From: Arcticibacter tournemirensis
GTDB taxonomy: Bacteria; Bacteroidota; Bacteroidia; Sphingobacteriales; Sphingobacteriaceae
Assembly: GCF_006716645.1 (NCBI RefSeq)
Contig: NZ_VFPL01000002.1
Location: forward strand, 62,001-126,000
Length of the DNA stretch: 64,000 bases
Direction: 5' to 3'
In this document: positions 28,983-39,212 of the stretch, one piece after another
How positions within the stretch are numbered: position 1 is the first letter of the stretch
Layout: each line of letters begins with the position of its first letter
The notes under the pieces: model-generated
Database searches by the model: none
What the model was told of the DNA's origin: nothing
Seen by the model: only the letters and a program-made list of their open reading frames with translations
Made by a program: the position numbers and the translations under genes

Positions 28983-31529
28983 ATGAGAAAAATAATACAA
29001 ACATCAGTTGTATTTTGCTGTCTGATTTTAACAACTATAAGTAATTTATTTGCTCAAACTAATCACCAATACGATTATGTTTTTTCCCGTAAACCTTTAG
29101 CTACAAGCAGCTATGCCGAACTTCCTTTGGGCAGCATTAAGGCTAAGGGCTGGCTGCTAAAGCAGCTGCAATTGCAGGCAAACGGATTCACCGGTCACGC
29201 GGAGGAATTGTATCCGGAAGCAGATAACCTGGGTGCCAATTCTGACTGGCTTGGCGGAATGGGCAATGGATGGGAAAGGGTGCCCTATTACGTAAAAGGC
29301 CTGGTTGCTCTGGCCTACACATTGGATGATCCCGCCTTGAAAGCGAAAGCTGCAAAATGGATTACCTGGACCCTGGATAATCAACAGGCTGATGGATTAT
29401 TTGGTCCCCCAAAAATGAAGGACTGGTGGCCAAGAATGCCGATGCTCTATGCGATAAAAAGCTATTATGAAGCAACGGGAGATAACCAGGTTATCCCCTT
29501 TTTCAGTAAATATTTTAAATATCAACTGGAGAACCTGAAAACGGATCCTTTAAGGGAATGGAGTAAATCAAGGACCGGAGATAATATCGAAATTGTTCTT
29601 TGGCTCTATAACAGGACCGGGGATGAATCTCTTTTAAAGCTGGCTGATCTGCTGAAGGATCAGGCCTATCCGTGGAAAGATATTTATTCAAAAAACATGT
29701 TTTATCACTTCGGCGGCGATTTTCATACAAAACACGCCGTCAGCGTGGGACAGGCATTAAAGTTTCCTGCAGTCGTTTACCAAAGAAGTAACGATATGTC
29801 CTATAAAGAGGCTTTTACCAAAGGGATAGAATACTTAGTGAGAGATCACGGACAGTCGTCGGGGATTGCTTCCGGCACTGAGTTCCTGGCAGGCAGGAGC
29901 GCGGTGCAAGGCGTCGAAACCTGCACAGTAGTTGAATGGATGCAAAGTCTGGAAACGGCTGCCAGAATATTTGAGGATCCATCAATCGGCGACAGGCTTG
30001 AAAAAATTGCGTTCAACACGCTTCCGGCTCAGTTCAGTCGCGACCTTAAGGAGCATCTATACTACACTTTGCCCAATCAGGCGGTATGCAAACATGGAAA
30101 CGCTGGTTTTGATGAAGATTATCCCGAGGGATTATTGCTTAGTCCTTACTCGGGAATGGGGTGCTGCAGGTATAATATGCACATGGGCTGGCCTTATTTT
30201 GTAAAAAATAGCTGGGCGGCTACTCCGGATAAAGGGCTGGCTATTATCGCCTATGCACCTGTAGAGGTGAGCGCCGTAGTGGCAAACGGGGCACATATCC
30301 GGATCGACGAAGAAACTAACTATCCTTTTGAAGAACAAATTAAGCTAAAAATATCTCTGGATAAGCCTGCTACATTCCCGCTTCGTCTAAGGATCCCTTC
30401 CTGGTGCAAAAACCCGTCGATAAGTGTGAATGGGAAGCGAATCAAAGGGATCACCAGTGGTCAGATAGCGAAAATCAGCAGGGAATGGAAAAGTAAGGAT
30501 GAGGTGCTTCTGAATTTCCCGATGGAAATAAACGTTTCCCCACAAGTGCATCATTCGGTAAGTGTTGAGCGCGGCCCAATCGTCTACTCGTTAAAAATGG
30601 ATGCAAAATACGTGTCTATAAAAGAACACAAAGTAGAGGGTTTTCACGATTACGAAGTATATCCTGTTAACCCGTGGAACTATGGTTTGATCTTCGACAA
30701 AAAAAATATCCAGTCGTCGTTCACTGCGATAAAGGGCGCCATGCCTGAAAATCCATTTGTACAGGCAGAAACCCCTGTTAAAATAAAGGCAAAGGCGCAA
30801 AAAATCAAGGACTGGACGATGGCCTACAATGGCATGCACGCTTTAGATGTGCCCTTCGGTCCGCTAACATCCGGTGAGCCGGTGGAAGAAATCACCTTAA
30901 CGCCATTTGGATCTGAGAATATCCGGATTTCCAACTTCCCTGTGATTGGTGAGCCGGGCAAACCGGTTGGCTCGTTTGAAGCAAACTTTGACAACAATAA
31001 CATGCAGGGCTGGGTTTATTACGGCGGGGGCTGGTTTACAAAAGACGGTGCGATTCATGCCGCCTCCAACAAGGGCTCATGGGGCTCGGGGATACATGGA
31101 TCTAAGGTAATTGAGAGCTCTGTGAACATCGCCAACTTAATATTTGAAAGCGAAATAACTCCCGGAGACCTTGGAAATGCAGGTATTATATTCCGTGTTT
31201 CCCGGCCAGCATTCGGCGCTGATATGTATAAAGGTTATTACGTCGGACTGAACGCTGCATCCGATAGAATTGAAATAGGCAAAGCAGATGGTCAAAAATA
31301 CACGATGCTTTCTTCGGCTTCGCTTAGCATAGCACCCGACAAAAAGTACAAGCTAAAAGTGATAGCACGGGGCGCAAATATCCAGATCTTTCTGGACGAT
31401 GTAAAAGAACCTGTATTGAGAGCCCGCGATACTGAATTTACCAGGGGAGCCATTGGATTGAGATCGTATGATGCGATGCCTGTTTACGACAATATTAAAG
31501 TTAAAGACCTCGATAACACGGATAACTAA
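28983..31529 (+). CDS. GH127-type glycoside hydrolase (beta-L-arabinofuranosidase family, former DUF1680)
   Basis: 848 aa. A signal peptide (about 1-25, ending LFAQ) is followed by an (alpha/alpha)6-type catalytic region and beta domains. Family zinc and nucleophile residues are visible: Glu312 and Cys314 in GVETC, and Cys394-Cys395 in GCCRYNMHMGWP. By analogy with Bifidobacterium HypBA1, the first Cys of the CC pair is the nucleophile, and the Glu and Cys residues hold Zn. From about 660 to the end is a jelly-roll-like domain (FEANFDNNNMQGW ... GIIFRVS ... GAIGLRSYDAMPVYDNIKV), probably carbohydrate binding, that many GH127 proteins lack. Likely substrate is an arabinofuranose-containing plant glycan or glycoprotein in the periplasm, but GH127 relatives vary in specificity. 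It stands alone, convergent with the phospholipase gene, with no SusCD pair reading the same way. Confidence 0.85.
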   Translation: MRKIIQTSVVFCCLILTTISNLFAQTNHQYDYVFSRKPLATSSYAELPLGSIKAKGWLLKQLQLQANGFTGHAEELYPEADNLGANSDWLGGMGNGWERVPYYVKGLVALAYTLDDPALKAKAAKWITWTLDNQQADGLFGPPKMKDWWPRMPMLYAIKSYYEATGDNQVIPFFSKYFKYQLENLKTDPLREWSKSRTGDNIEIVLWLYNRTGDESLLKLADLLKDQAYPWKDIYSKNMFYHFGGDFHTKHAVSVGQALKFPAVVYQRSNDMSYKEAFTKGIEYLVRDHGQSSGIASGTEFLAGRSAVQGVETCTVVEWMQSLETAARIFEDPSIGDRLEKIAFNTLPAQFSRDLKEHLYYTLPNQAVCKHGNAGFDEDYPEGLLLSPYSGMGCCRYNMHMGWPYFVKNSWAATPDKGLAIIAYAPVEVSAVVANGAHIRIDEETNYPFEEQIKLKISLDKPATFPLRLRIPSWCKNPSISVNGKRIKGITSGQIAKISREWKSKDEVLLNFPMEINVSPQVHHSVSVERGPIVYSLKMDAKYVSIKEHKVEGFHDYEVYPVNPWNYGLIFDKKNIQSSFTAIKGAMPENPFVQAETPVKIKAKAQKIKDWTMAYNGMHALDVPFGPLTSGEPVEEITLTPFGSENIRISNFPVIGEPGKPVGSFEANFDNNNMQGWVYYGGGWFTKDGAIHAASNKGSWGSGIHGSKVIESSVNIANLIFESEITPGDLGNAGIIFRVSRPAFGADMYKGYYVGLNAASDRIEIGKADGQKYTMLSSASLSIAPDKKYKLKVIARGANIQIFLDDVKEPVLRARDTEFTRGAIGLRSYDAMPVYDNIKVKDLDNTDN

Positions 31530-31531
31530 CA

Positions 31532-31560
31532 TCAGCGGGCACGTTCGGCGTACCCGCTGA
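31532..31560. terminator. Shared hairpin between convergent GH127 and phospholipase genes
   Basis: TCAGCGGG (31532-31539) pairs perfectly with CCCGCTGA (31553-31560) in the 38-nt gap between the two stop codons. T-rich sequence is modest on both sides, so it is probably a bidirectional terminator. Confidence 0.6.
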
Positions 31561-31567
31561 CATATTA

Positions 31568-34126
31568 TTATAGTGTAACTCTGCCCATCAAGGGGTCACT
31601 TATACTTCCCTCTCCGCTCTCGACGTGCCCTGCATATCTTTTTCCAAAAGAACTGAACCCTTCAACTTTGATGCTGAGGTCGTACCAGCCGGAACTTTTC
31701 TTTAGGTTAACTACTCTGTTCAATGCAGAGGCAGGAGGAAGTACAAGTACGATTTTGTCTGCTCCGTACGATTTATCCTCTACCTCAAGCCTGTAGCTTT
31801 TACGCTGACTTTTATTTTTTAAGTTCAGTATGAGGTTCTGACTGATCTTGCTTTTCGAACCGTTTACTCGTTCACAGGAAGTCGAAACCTCTATTTCCGG
31901 ATCGCTGGTATCTCCATAAAACTCTCTGAAGAAACCGTTGACTCCATACGATCTAAGATTATATGTTCCGTTTTCAAAAGATCCGAGATCCCATTCGTAA
32001 GACACTACATCTCCCGCCTTGACTGCAAAAGACCAGTTATGCATTGTCTCATAGTCGTTATCATTCCCAAGCCTGAACTTAACGGGAGAATAGACATTGA
32101 AGGCAGCTCCTGCCGACTTTTCGCCAAACACTTCTTTTCCTGCCCTGAAGCTTACAACCACTTTCTTTCGGTCTTTGTTTAAACGCGAGTCGGCGTACAA
32201 CTCGTATGGAATAGCACATGCCGCGCGAACGCCTTTCTCCTGACTGGGGAGAAGAGACGAAGCCGATGGGTTTTCCCTGACCTGCCTGATCTCTTCTGCG
32301 TTAAACGCTTTAAAGTTTCCCGGCAAGGGCTTAAACTGAGCCTCAAATATACCTTCGATTACCTCGTCTCTCTTCAGGAAGGATAGAGGAGCAATGTTCT
32401 CCTTGTTTAAAGGTCTGAACACTGAACTAAGATCTCCGCAGACGGTTCGTCGCCAATCAGTAATGTTTGGCTCACGAACAGCTTTACCGGTTTTAGAAGA
32501 AAGGAAGTGCTCAAGAAACTGCAGCGAAGAGGTTAGATCAAAGACCTCAGAGTTAACCCATCCCCCTTTTGTCCAGGGTGAAGCAATAACAAGAGGAACA
32601 CGATAACCGAGACCTATAGGACTCTCACGCCTCGAACCCACATTGTCTGTGCGAGCCTTTTCCTGGTCCATTGTTACCCATTCAGCACGGGTGTCCATGC
32701 CTTTTGACACGGCGCCAGTTTCTGGTCTCGCCGAATGGGGCGGCGTAAATGGAGGCATATGGTCAAAGTACCCATCATTTTCGTCGTAAGTAAGTATAAA
32801 AATAGTCTTCTTCCAGATGTCGGGGTTCTTGGTCAGAATGTCGAGCGCTTCAGAGACATACCAGGCACCATACCAGGGAGCCCCTGGATGGTCAGAGAAG
32901 CTACAGGGTGCTACCAGCCAGGACACCGCGGGAAGCTGGTTGTTTTCGGCGTCAAGCCTAAACTGGTGAAAGATATCTCCTTCTGGCACCTTTACTTCGC
33001 GGTTTTCTCCATGCTCCTCGTAACGTATCGTACTTAGCTTGTGGTAATCCGGATCATGTTCATTGGTTACAAAAGCCCTGCGATGGATACTTTTTTCAAA
33101 GTCCGGCAGCTTCTCAAAAGCCTCTTTATTGTACGTTTTCCGAGCCTCCATTACTTCCTCCAGGAGGCTTTTCTTTTTATCCAGTTCTTTTGAAATATTG
33201 CTGTCCGAGGGCTTACTCTCGAGCTTGTCTTCGAGGCTTTTAATTTCGCCCGGTAAATTATCGGCGCGTTCTTCAAGCCATGCAAGGTGAGCAGGGTGAA
33301 AACGTACATGATATTGTTTGTGGAATTCCAGGTTGTTATCCGTAAAATTGGCAAGCCAATTATCCTCCTCGTCGTTAAAACCCACAGGCACACTTAGTTC
33401 ATTCTGATAAACTTTCCATGAAATCCCCGCTTGTTCAAGCCTTTCAGGGAACGTCGGCCAGTTAACATCCTTGTAGTTGATTTCATGGTTCCATACGTGC
33501 GCTTTAGATTTCTCATCATGCGGATTTTCTCTGATTGTTCCGCTCCAGAAATAAGACCGGTTTGCACTGGTGCCCGTGAGGGAAGAACAGAAATGCTGAT
33601 CGCAGACAGTAAATGCATCCGCAAGCGCATAATAGAAGGGAATATCCTGCCGGTCATAATAACCAAGCGTCAGCGGCATATGCGAATAGTCCTTATTGCC
33701 AGCCTTCTTCGCGGTCAGCCAGGTATCAAAACGCCCGTTATTTCGTGCATCTACCTGGTCGCTCCAGGAATGAGGAAGCGATCCCATCCAGGTAGCTTTT
33801 GAATTCTTAATATCCAGCCTGAAAGGAGCGAAAGTTTTTCCTTCCGTGTTGGTTTGCAACCAGACCGGATTTCTATTGGGCAATTCGATCGCTCTAGGGT
33901 CATTAAACCCTCTGACGCCTTTTAACGCTCCATAACAATGGTCGAATGAACGGTTTTCCTGCATCAGAAAAACGATGTGTTCGGCATCCAGATAGGTGGT
34001 TCCAGGATCAGCTTCGATAGCCAGCGCTTTCTGTATTGCAGAAGGGAACACGCTGAAGAGTCCTGCCGACCCGGCTAATAACCCGGCCTTTTTGATAAAT
34101 TCTCGTCTGGATTCGGTTGTTGTCAT
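31568..34126 (-). CDS. Phosphocholine-specific phospholipase C (PlcN/PlcH family)
   Basis: 852 aa. The N-terminus TTTESRREFIKKAGLLAGSA is a Tat signal with the RR at residues 7-8, so export in folded form to the periplasm or beyond is expected. The catalytic domain begins EHIVFLMQENRSFDHCYGAL (about residues 48-68), the metal-binding motif of the phospholipase C/acid phosphatase A superfamily, and continues with ILTYDENDGYFDHMPPF. The last 200 residues hold two beta-rich domains of the DUF756 type found in PlcN/PlcH. The enzyme splits phosphatidylcholine into diacylglycerol and phosphocholine. It is longer than Pseudomonas enzymes (about 690-730 aa) because of a Lys/Glu-rich helical insert near residues 280-320. 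The start is 20 nt after the susD stop, so it is probably the third gene of the susCD operon. Confidence 0.88.
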   Translation of the reverse strand: MTTTESRREFIKKAGLLAGSAGLFSVFPSAIQKALAIEADPGTTYLDAEHIVFLMQENRSFDHCYGALKGVRGFNDPRAIELPNRNPVWLQTNTEGKTFAPFRLDIKNSKATWMGSLPHSWSDQVDARNNGRFDTWLTAKKAGNKDYSHMPLTLGYYDRQDIPFYYALADAFTVCDQHFCSSLTGTSANRSYFWSGTIRENPHDEKSKAHVWNHEINYKDVNWPTFPERLEQAGISWKVYQNELSVPVGFNDEEDNWLANFTDNNLEFHKQYHVRFHPAHLAWLEERADNLPGEIKSLEDKLESKPSDSNISKELDKKKSLLEEVMEARKTYNKEAFEKLPDFEKSIHRRAFVTNEHDPDYHKLSTIRYEEHGENREVKVPEGDIFHQFRLDAENNQLPAVSWLVAPCSFSDHPGAPWYGAWYVSEALDILTKNPDIWKKTIFILTYDENDGYFDHMPPFTPPHSARPETGAVSKGMDTRAEWVTMDQEKARTDNVGSRRESPIGLGYRVPLVIASPWTKGGWVNSEVFDLTSSLQFLEHFLSSKTGKAVREPNITDWRRTVCGDLSSVFRPLNKENIAPLSFLKRDEVIEGIFEAQFKPLPGNFKAFNAEEIRQVRENPSASSLLPSQEKGVRAACAIPYELYADSRLNKDRKKVVVSFRAGKEVFGEKSAGAAFNVYSPVKFRLGNDNDYETMHNWSFAVKAGDVVSYEWDLGSFENGTYNLRSYGVNGFFREFYGDTSDPEIEVSTSCERVNGSKSKISQNLILNLKNKSQRKSYRLEVEDKSYGADKIVLVLPPASALNRVVNLKKSSGWYDLSIKVEGFSSFGKRYAGHVESGEGSISDPLMGRVTL

Positions 34127-34146
34127 GACTTAAATATAAAGAACAA

Positions 34147-35640
34147 TTATTTAATCCACCAGGTCGGCTGATTGATCAGATCTTTTCCTTCTCCAAATTG
34201 TCGCCTGATGGCTTCGCTGACATTTGCACTGTTATAGTTGTATTCTGATTGTGGATAGATCCACCTGAACGGAACAGACACTCCCGCCGGTCTCCTGAAC
34301 GAAGGATAGCCCGTCCGCAGATGATCATAAAAAGATGTCCAGCCGGACTGGAAAAATGACTGCAAATATTTTTGCATCATGATCTGTTCCAGTTTAACTT
34401 CTGTAGTTGCTGAGTTTGAGAAGCGGGTCAATGGCCTTTCGAGATAGGACTGCACAACTGCATCTGTAAAATATTGCTTATACTCTTTTGTGTTACTTTC
34501 ATAGAACTTAAATGACGCTTTTACCCCGCTATCATAATGTAACTTCGCATCTCCGCTAATCCAGCCTCTTACAACCGCCTCTGCAAGTATGAACTCCTGT
34601 TCTGCGAACCCAATTAGTACTCTGGGCTCCGTGGTAGGTTCTGAATAATAACGTTCGTTTACTTTCGATACTTTTCCTAATGTCGCCTTCGTGTTTACCT
34701 GGGCATATGGTGCTGCCGGATCTCCACCTTCATAGGCGCTAAAGTCGTTTACAGCTTTACCATTCTCTTTTGCAAGCTTTGTTCGAGCAGAGAAAACGAA
34801 AAGGCGCGGATCTTGTCTTTCCTGCAGGCGCTGGATGAATGTAGAATCCATATACATCCCAGAACCGAATGAACTAGAGTTAAACTCTGGATAGCGGTTT
34901 CCGTCCTGGTCCTTAAAGACAAGCTGCGCATCGTCAGCCTCACTCGCGAAGATTGGTTCGCTGCCGACAATCGAAGCAAAGGAAGAAACAACGTTAAATT
35001 CACTGTCGCCCGTCCTTTTCGAAAGGGTTAGTAAAACTTTCATTCTGAAAACGTTAACCAGTTTCCTCCATTTGACGACCGACTTATCATAAATAATATC
35101 TCCCTCAATAGCTACCTCGGATGATTTCAGCAAATCATTTGCTTCCGCCAGTTCTTTCAGGATACCTTTAAATACTTGCTTTTGCTCATCGTAAAAGGGC
35201 GTCACATGGGTTTGGTCTTTTTCCGCATGTAGCGCATCACTGTATGGGATGTCGCCGAAAGTGAGTGTAAGATTATAAAAATAATACGCTCTGAAAAACT
35301 TAGCCAGGGCTATATACCTGTTATCCTCTATTCGCTCAGCCTCTTCCATCATCTTGGTAACATCCCTCAGGTTGCCATAAGCCTCAAAACTCCCCCTTGC
35401 CCACTTATAATATTGATTCGCATTTTCTCCATCTGTTTGTACCAGCATTTTATTGGCATAAAGAGGCCCTGTGCCGCCAAAATCCCTGAAAGCGTTCCAT
35501 TGAATCTTCGTTAGCTGAAATTGGGGATGGGTGGTTGATGCATTATTTGGATCGACATTCATATCGCCGAAATCCTTGCAGGAGCAGAGACCCAGTATTA
35601 ATCCAAGGATACAAATAGTATTTATTATATGCTTATTCAT
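34147..35640 (-). CDS. SusD/RagB-family nutrient-binding lipoprotein (SusD-like 2 type)
   Basis: 497 aa. A hydrophobic leader ends in LCSC with the lipid-modified Cys at residue 21, followed by KDFGDMNVDPNNAS, the usual opening of the SusD-like 2 group (N-V/D-P-N). The body has the helical repeats typical of the family (MMEEAERIEDNRYIALAKFF) and ends FGEGKDLINQPTWWIK. SusD lipoproteins form the lid on a SusC TonB-dependent channel at the cell surface. The gene follows susC by 16 nt and precedes the phospholipase C gene by 20 nt. Substrate is not readable from sequence. The phospholipase neighbour suggests a phosphorus- or lipid-derived ligand rather than a polysaccharide (inference). Confidence 0.9.
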   Translation of the reverse strand: MNKHIINTICILGLILGLCSCKDFGDMNVDPNNASTTHPQFQLTKIQWNAFRDFGGTGPLYANKMLVQTDGENANQYYKWARGSFEAYGNLRDVTKMMEEAERIEDNRYIALAKFFRAYYFYNLTLTFGDIPYSDALHAEKDQTHVTPFYDEQKQVFKGILKELAEANDLLKSSEVAIEGDIIYDKSVVKWRKLVNVFRMKVLLTLSKRTGDSEFNVVSSFASIVGSEPIFASEADDAQLVFKDQDGNRYPEFNSSSFGSGMYMDSTFIQRLQERQDPRLFVFSARTKLAKENGKAVNDFSAYEGGDPAAPYAQVNTKATLGKVSKVNERYYSEPTTEPRVLIGFAEQEFILAEAVVRGWISGDAKLHYDSGVKASFKFYESNTKEYKQYFTDAVVQSYLERPLTRFSNSATTEVKLEQIMMQKYLQSFFQSGWTSFYDHLRTGYPSFRRPAGVSVPFRWIYPQSEYNYNSANVSEAIRRQFGEGKDLINQPTWWIK

Positions 35641-35656
35641 GACTGTACTTTTTGAA

Positions 35657-38600
35657 TTAGAACTTTACATTGATAGAAACGCCGAGGTAACGCGCTGAAG
35701 GATCTTGAAGGTCATTATCATTCCCATAGTCGGGATCGATATACGGAATCTTTTTCCAGACATACAGGTTATATCCGTAAAGAGAAAGATCAAGGTTCTT
35801 TACCTTACCAGTGTTGATGATCTTTGCAAGGTCATAGCTTACCGATAATCTTCTCAGCTTAAAATAGGTTCTGTCAAAGACATTGGCGAACTTCTTGTTT
35901 TCCGATTCGGTCACCTGGGCCTGATAGGGATAAATCTGCCCCCAGGTTTGCCAGCTTACAGCTCTGGTATTCGGCGCATAGGTTCGGGTATCCGAAGTGA
36001 TCTTTCCATTTACATCTCTTTCCAACTGTCCTCCTGTTACAATTACCCCCTGCGGCACATACACTGGTTTTCCTGCCTCATATTCGGCATCACGATATTC
36101 GACAGAAGCAGGATGTTTTCCGCCCCACCACATTTTCTCTATGGTTACCGATCTTAATAAACCTCCCCATGCGCCGTCAACATCGGCATTAAGCGTAAAT
36201 CCTTTTATTTTAAACTTATTCTGAACGCCAAGCCTCCAGTCGGGATCAAGGTGCCCCAGCTTCGCAAGATCACGGTCCTTCGTCGGGAGTCCTGTATTAG
36301 CATCCAGGATCAGTTCTCCCGCGGCGCTTTTTTGCCATACCGTGGCATAGTAACTATCGGCGCGGTCATTCAAACTCAGATTATTGAATTTAGGCTGTCC
36401 TCCATAAATCTCCGTAATCTTCTTTACCGACCGGCTCCAGTTCACTCCTATATCCCACGAGAAATTTCTTCCCTTAAAGGGCCTGGCTCCGGCGATAATC
36501 TCTAATCCGTTTGTGATATAATTGTTACCGTTCACGGTTCTTGTAGCAAAGCCCGATGCTTCAGAAATAGTCAGATCGATAATCTGATCTTCATCAAGAA
36601 TACGATAGTACGTAGCATCGAATGACAACAAGTTCCTGAATAAAGAGAAAGACAACCCTGTTTCAAAGGACGTGCTCGTCTCGGGTTTAATATCCGGATT
36701 TACAAGATTACCCGGGTAATAAACGGAAGGCGTAGATTCGTATGTAGTCCCCTTCCGGTAAGTAGGGCTGATTTTATAAGGATCCAAATCACTGGACACC
36801 TGGGCCCAGGAGGCGTTCAGCTTGAGATAATCAATCATCCCGGGCATTTTAACATATTCCGATACGATCGTACTTGCTGAAACAGAAGGATAGAAATAGG
36901 AGTTATTTTTTGTGGGAAGTGTAGATGACCAGTCGTTCCTTCCGGTAGCATTGAGGTACAATGCTTTGAAAAGGTCAACATTCACAGATGCATATACACT
37001 ACGAATCGCTTTCTCATTGAACTCATTCGTTGCCTGCACCCGCCCCTGAGTATTATTAAGACTATAAACAAAAGGGACAATTAAACCGTCGGTCGACTGG
37101 TATTCCTGACGGTATTGCCTGTTAAAAACAGAAGCTCCGGCATTGACCGTTAATGCGACATCGGAAGTCAGGTTTTTTGAATAATTAGCCAGGAAATCGG
37201 CATCCAGATTTTGCTGCGAGTCATCCCATAGCTTATAGTCGCCATTTCTGGAATCTCCGTAATTCATATACGATTTTGGGCTCTTCATATCGGAGAACGA
37301 TTTATTCTCTCGCAAATTCACTCTTCCCTGTAAGGTAAGGTCGGGAAGTACCTGCCATGATAACTTCAATTGACCTGTTGCTACGTTCCGATCCAGTTTC
37401 TGCTCCAGTTCATAAGATGCAAAATAAGGATTGTTATACCACGCGTAATTGTAGTTAGCCTGTCTGAAACCCTCAAACCCGGGAACATACATATGCTCCT
37501 TCAGATCTTTTCCGTTTACATCATCTCCCATCCAGATCAGGATGGTGTACATATGATTTTTAGGGCCGTAACCGTAACGCGGGTAATTGGGAGAATACAC
37601 TTTGTTATAGGATAAGCTGGCATCCAATTGCAGGTTTTTTGCGATATTATAACTCGAATTGAAACTTAGTCCTCCGGTAGAAAGAGAAGTATTCGGAACC
37701 TGACCCTTCTGATAAGCCTGCTTTGCAGAAAAATAGAACTGCCCTTTCGCTCCCTTATAACCAACAGAGAAGTTGTTATTCGTTACTATTCCTGTTCCAA
37801 GGAAGTCCTTAAGGTTGTCATGCCTTACCCAGTCGATCGGAACTCTTTCATATCGCGCTTTATCATCGTATTTAGTGCCCTTCACATCACCCCACCAGGG
37901 TATAACCTCTCCCGTTTGCTTATCCCTGATCGGACTGTTCCATTGTGCTACTTTAATGCCGGTTTCGAACTTCGGTCCCCAGATCATATCGCCATCTGAA
38001 ACTCCACCATCGGCACCGTCCCAAAATTCATACTTGCCGTTAGAGCCATTTCCATATTCCGTTTGAGTTTCCGGATAAACGGTGAATCCTGCGGTCACCA
38101 TATTGTTAGTACCGAGATTAATTTCAAGGCCGTCTTTGTTGGCCTTTTTGGTGGTGATAAGTACAGCTCCGTCTTTACCGCGCGTACCATATAAGGCGGC
38201 AGCTGTTGTTCCTTTCAACACGTTGATATTTTCAATATCTGACGAAGGAATATCGTAAAAATCGGTCTCCACCGGAACGCCGTCTACAACGATAATAGGC
38301 GACCGGCCTCTCAGTGAAAAGGATGGAGCCTGGAACAAGCCAGTTGGGTTATTCACCGTAAGGCCGGCAACCTGCCCTGATAAAGCATTACCCAGATTCA
38401 TCGTTTTCGCCTCGGCCAGAACCTCTGTTTTTACTTCCTGGGTGGCATATCCCAGTTTCCTTTTCTGCTGCTTTATTCCGATAGCCGTAATGACTACCTC
38501 ATTCAGTTTTGCAATGTTGTCGCTAAGCACTACATCGATTATGGTTTGACTCCCCACTTTCACTTCTTTCTGCCCGAATCCAATCATTGTAAACACCAAC

Positions 38601-38845
38601 ACGGATTGAGGATTCGCCGAGATAGAATATTTACCTTCAGAGTTAGTAAGAGTTGCCGTTTTAGCGCCTTTGACACGTACAGACACACCAGGCATGGCCA
38701 TTCCGGAAGAATCTTTAACTGTTCCGGAAACCTGACGGACTTCATCAATGGACAAGCGATTTGCCAAAACATTGACCAGACTTCGTCCTGACGCAGCAGA
38801 CAATAAGCTGCAAATGAGCAAAATGGATAAATAAAAAGCTTTCAT
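35657..38845 (-). CDS. SusC/RagA-family TonB-linked outer-membrane transporter
   Basis: 1062 aa. Signal peptide 1-20, then a carboxypeptidase-regulatory-like domain (about 40-115: VSGTVKDSSGMAMPGVSVRVKG... GKYSI), and a plug region with LNEVVITAIGIKQQKRKLGY (the TonB-box/SusC signature) and DGVPVETDFYDIPSSDIENI. A 22-strand-type barrel follows to the end, which finishes YLGVSINVKF with the aromatic C-terminus of outer-membrane barrels. No N-terminal STN signalling domain is seen, so anti-sigma control through this protein is unlikely. It is the first gene of the susC-susD-plc operon, with a TAAGTTTG promoter box 40 nt before the start. Confidence 0.93.
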   Translation of the reverse strand: MKAFYLSILLICSLLSAASGRSLVNVLANRLSIDEVRQVSGTVKDSSGMAMPGVSVRVKGAKTATLTNSEGKYSISANPQSVLVFTMIGFGQKEVKVGSQTIIDVVLSDNIAKLNEVVITAIGIKQQKRKLGYATQEVKTEVLAEAKTMNLGNALSGQVAGLTVNNPTGLFQAPSFSLRGRSPIIVVDGVPVETDFYDIPSSDIENINVLKGTTAAALYGTRGKDGAVLITTKKANKDGLEINLGTNNMVTAGFTVYPETQTEYGNGSNGKYEFWDGADGGVSDGDMIWGPKFETGIKVAQWNSPIRDKQTGEVIPWWGDVKGTKYDDKARYERVPIDWVRHDNLKDFLGTGIVTNNNFSVGYKGAKGQFYFSAKQAYQKGQVPNTSLSTGGLSFNSSYNIAKNLQLDASLSYNKVYSPNYPRYGYGPKNHMYTILIWMGDDVNGKDLKEHMYVPGFEGFRQANYNYAWYNNPYFASYELEQKLDRNVATGQLKLSWQVLPDLTLQGRVNLRENKSFSDMKSPKSYMNYGDSRNGDYKLWDDSQQNLDADFLANYSKNLTSDVALTVNAGASVFNRQYRQEYQSTDGLIVPFVYSLNNTQGRVQATNEFNEKAIRSVYASVNVDLFKALYLNATGRNDWSSTLPTKNNSYFYPSVSASTIVSEYVKMPGMIDYLKLNASWAQVSSDLDPYKISPTYRKGTTYESTPSVYYPGNLVNPDIKPETSTSFETGLSFSLFRNLLSFDATYYRILDEDQIIDLTISEASGFATRTVNGNNYITNGLEIIAGARPFKGRNFSWDIGVNWSRSVKKITEIYGGQPKFNNLSLNDRADSYYATVWQKSAAGELILDANTGLPTKDRDLAKLGHLDPDWRLGVQNKFKIKGFTLNADVDGAWGGLLRSVTIEKMWWGGKHPASVEYRDAEYEAGKPVYVPQGVIVTGGQLERDVNGKITSDTRTYAPNTRAVSWQTWGQIYPYQAQVTESENKKFANVFDRTYFKLRRLSVSYDLAKIINTGKVKNLDLSLYGYNLYVWKKIPYIDPDYGNDNDLQDPSARYLGVSINVKF

Positions 38846-38885
38846 GAATTAAAAAATATGATTACAGCGGATGTATTTGCTGGCG

Positions 38886-38893
38886 CAAACTTA
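38886..38893 (-). promoter_or_regulatory. Candidate -7 box of the susC operon
   Basis: On the minus strand TAAGTTTG matches TAnnTTTG exactly and lies 40 nt before the susC ATG. The -33 region (TTTAGTTAA) is only a partial match. Confidence 0.55.
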
Positions 38894-39212
38894 GGAGCAG
38901 GCCTTTAACTAAATATTAAGATATTGTTTAGTTTGTACAATAAGGATCGGCAGGATTAAAATCACATGTGAAATTATCGTGTGGTGAAACAAAATAAATA
39001 CTCAACCATCAGCAAAAGACCTACTGTTCTTTTAATCACCGACCTGGATACGTCTTCCTCTGATTTGGACTATTGGCCTCGCGCCATTCGCGCACCTTTG
39101 CTAAACAAGACTATACACAAAGCCCGGCAATGGAGTACGTTAACGAGAATAGGGATAGAGAACGCACTGCAATAGCACTTCAATAATCTAAGACGGATCC
39201 ATTGAATACAGA

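Noticed and set aside
38981-39175. 64-codon plus-strand frame between susC and tRNA-Ser
   Set aside because: No recognisable family, no signal sequence and no promoter box upstream. A strong hairpin lies about 40 nt after it, but that is better explained by the tRNA gene.
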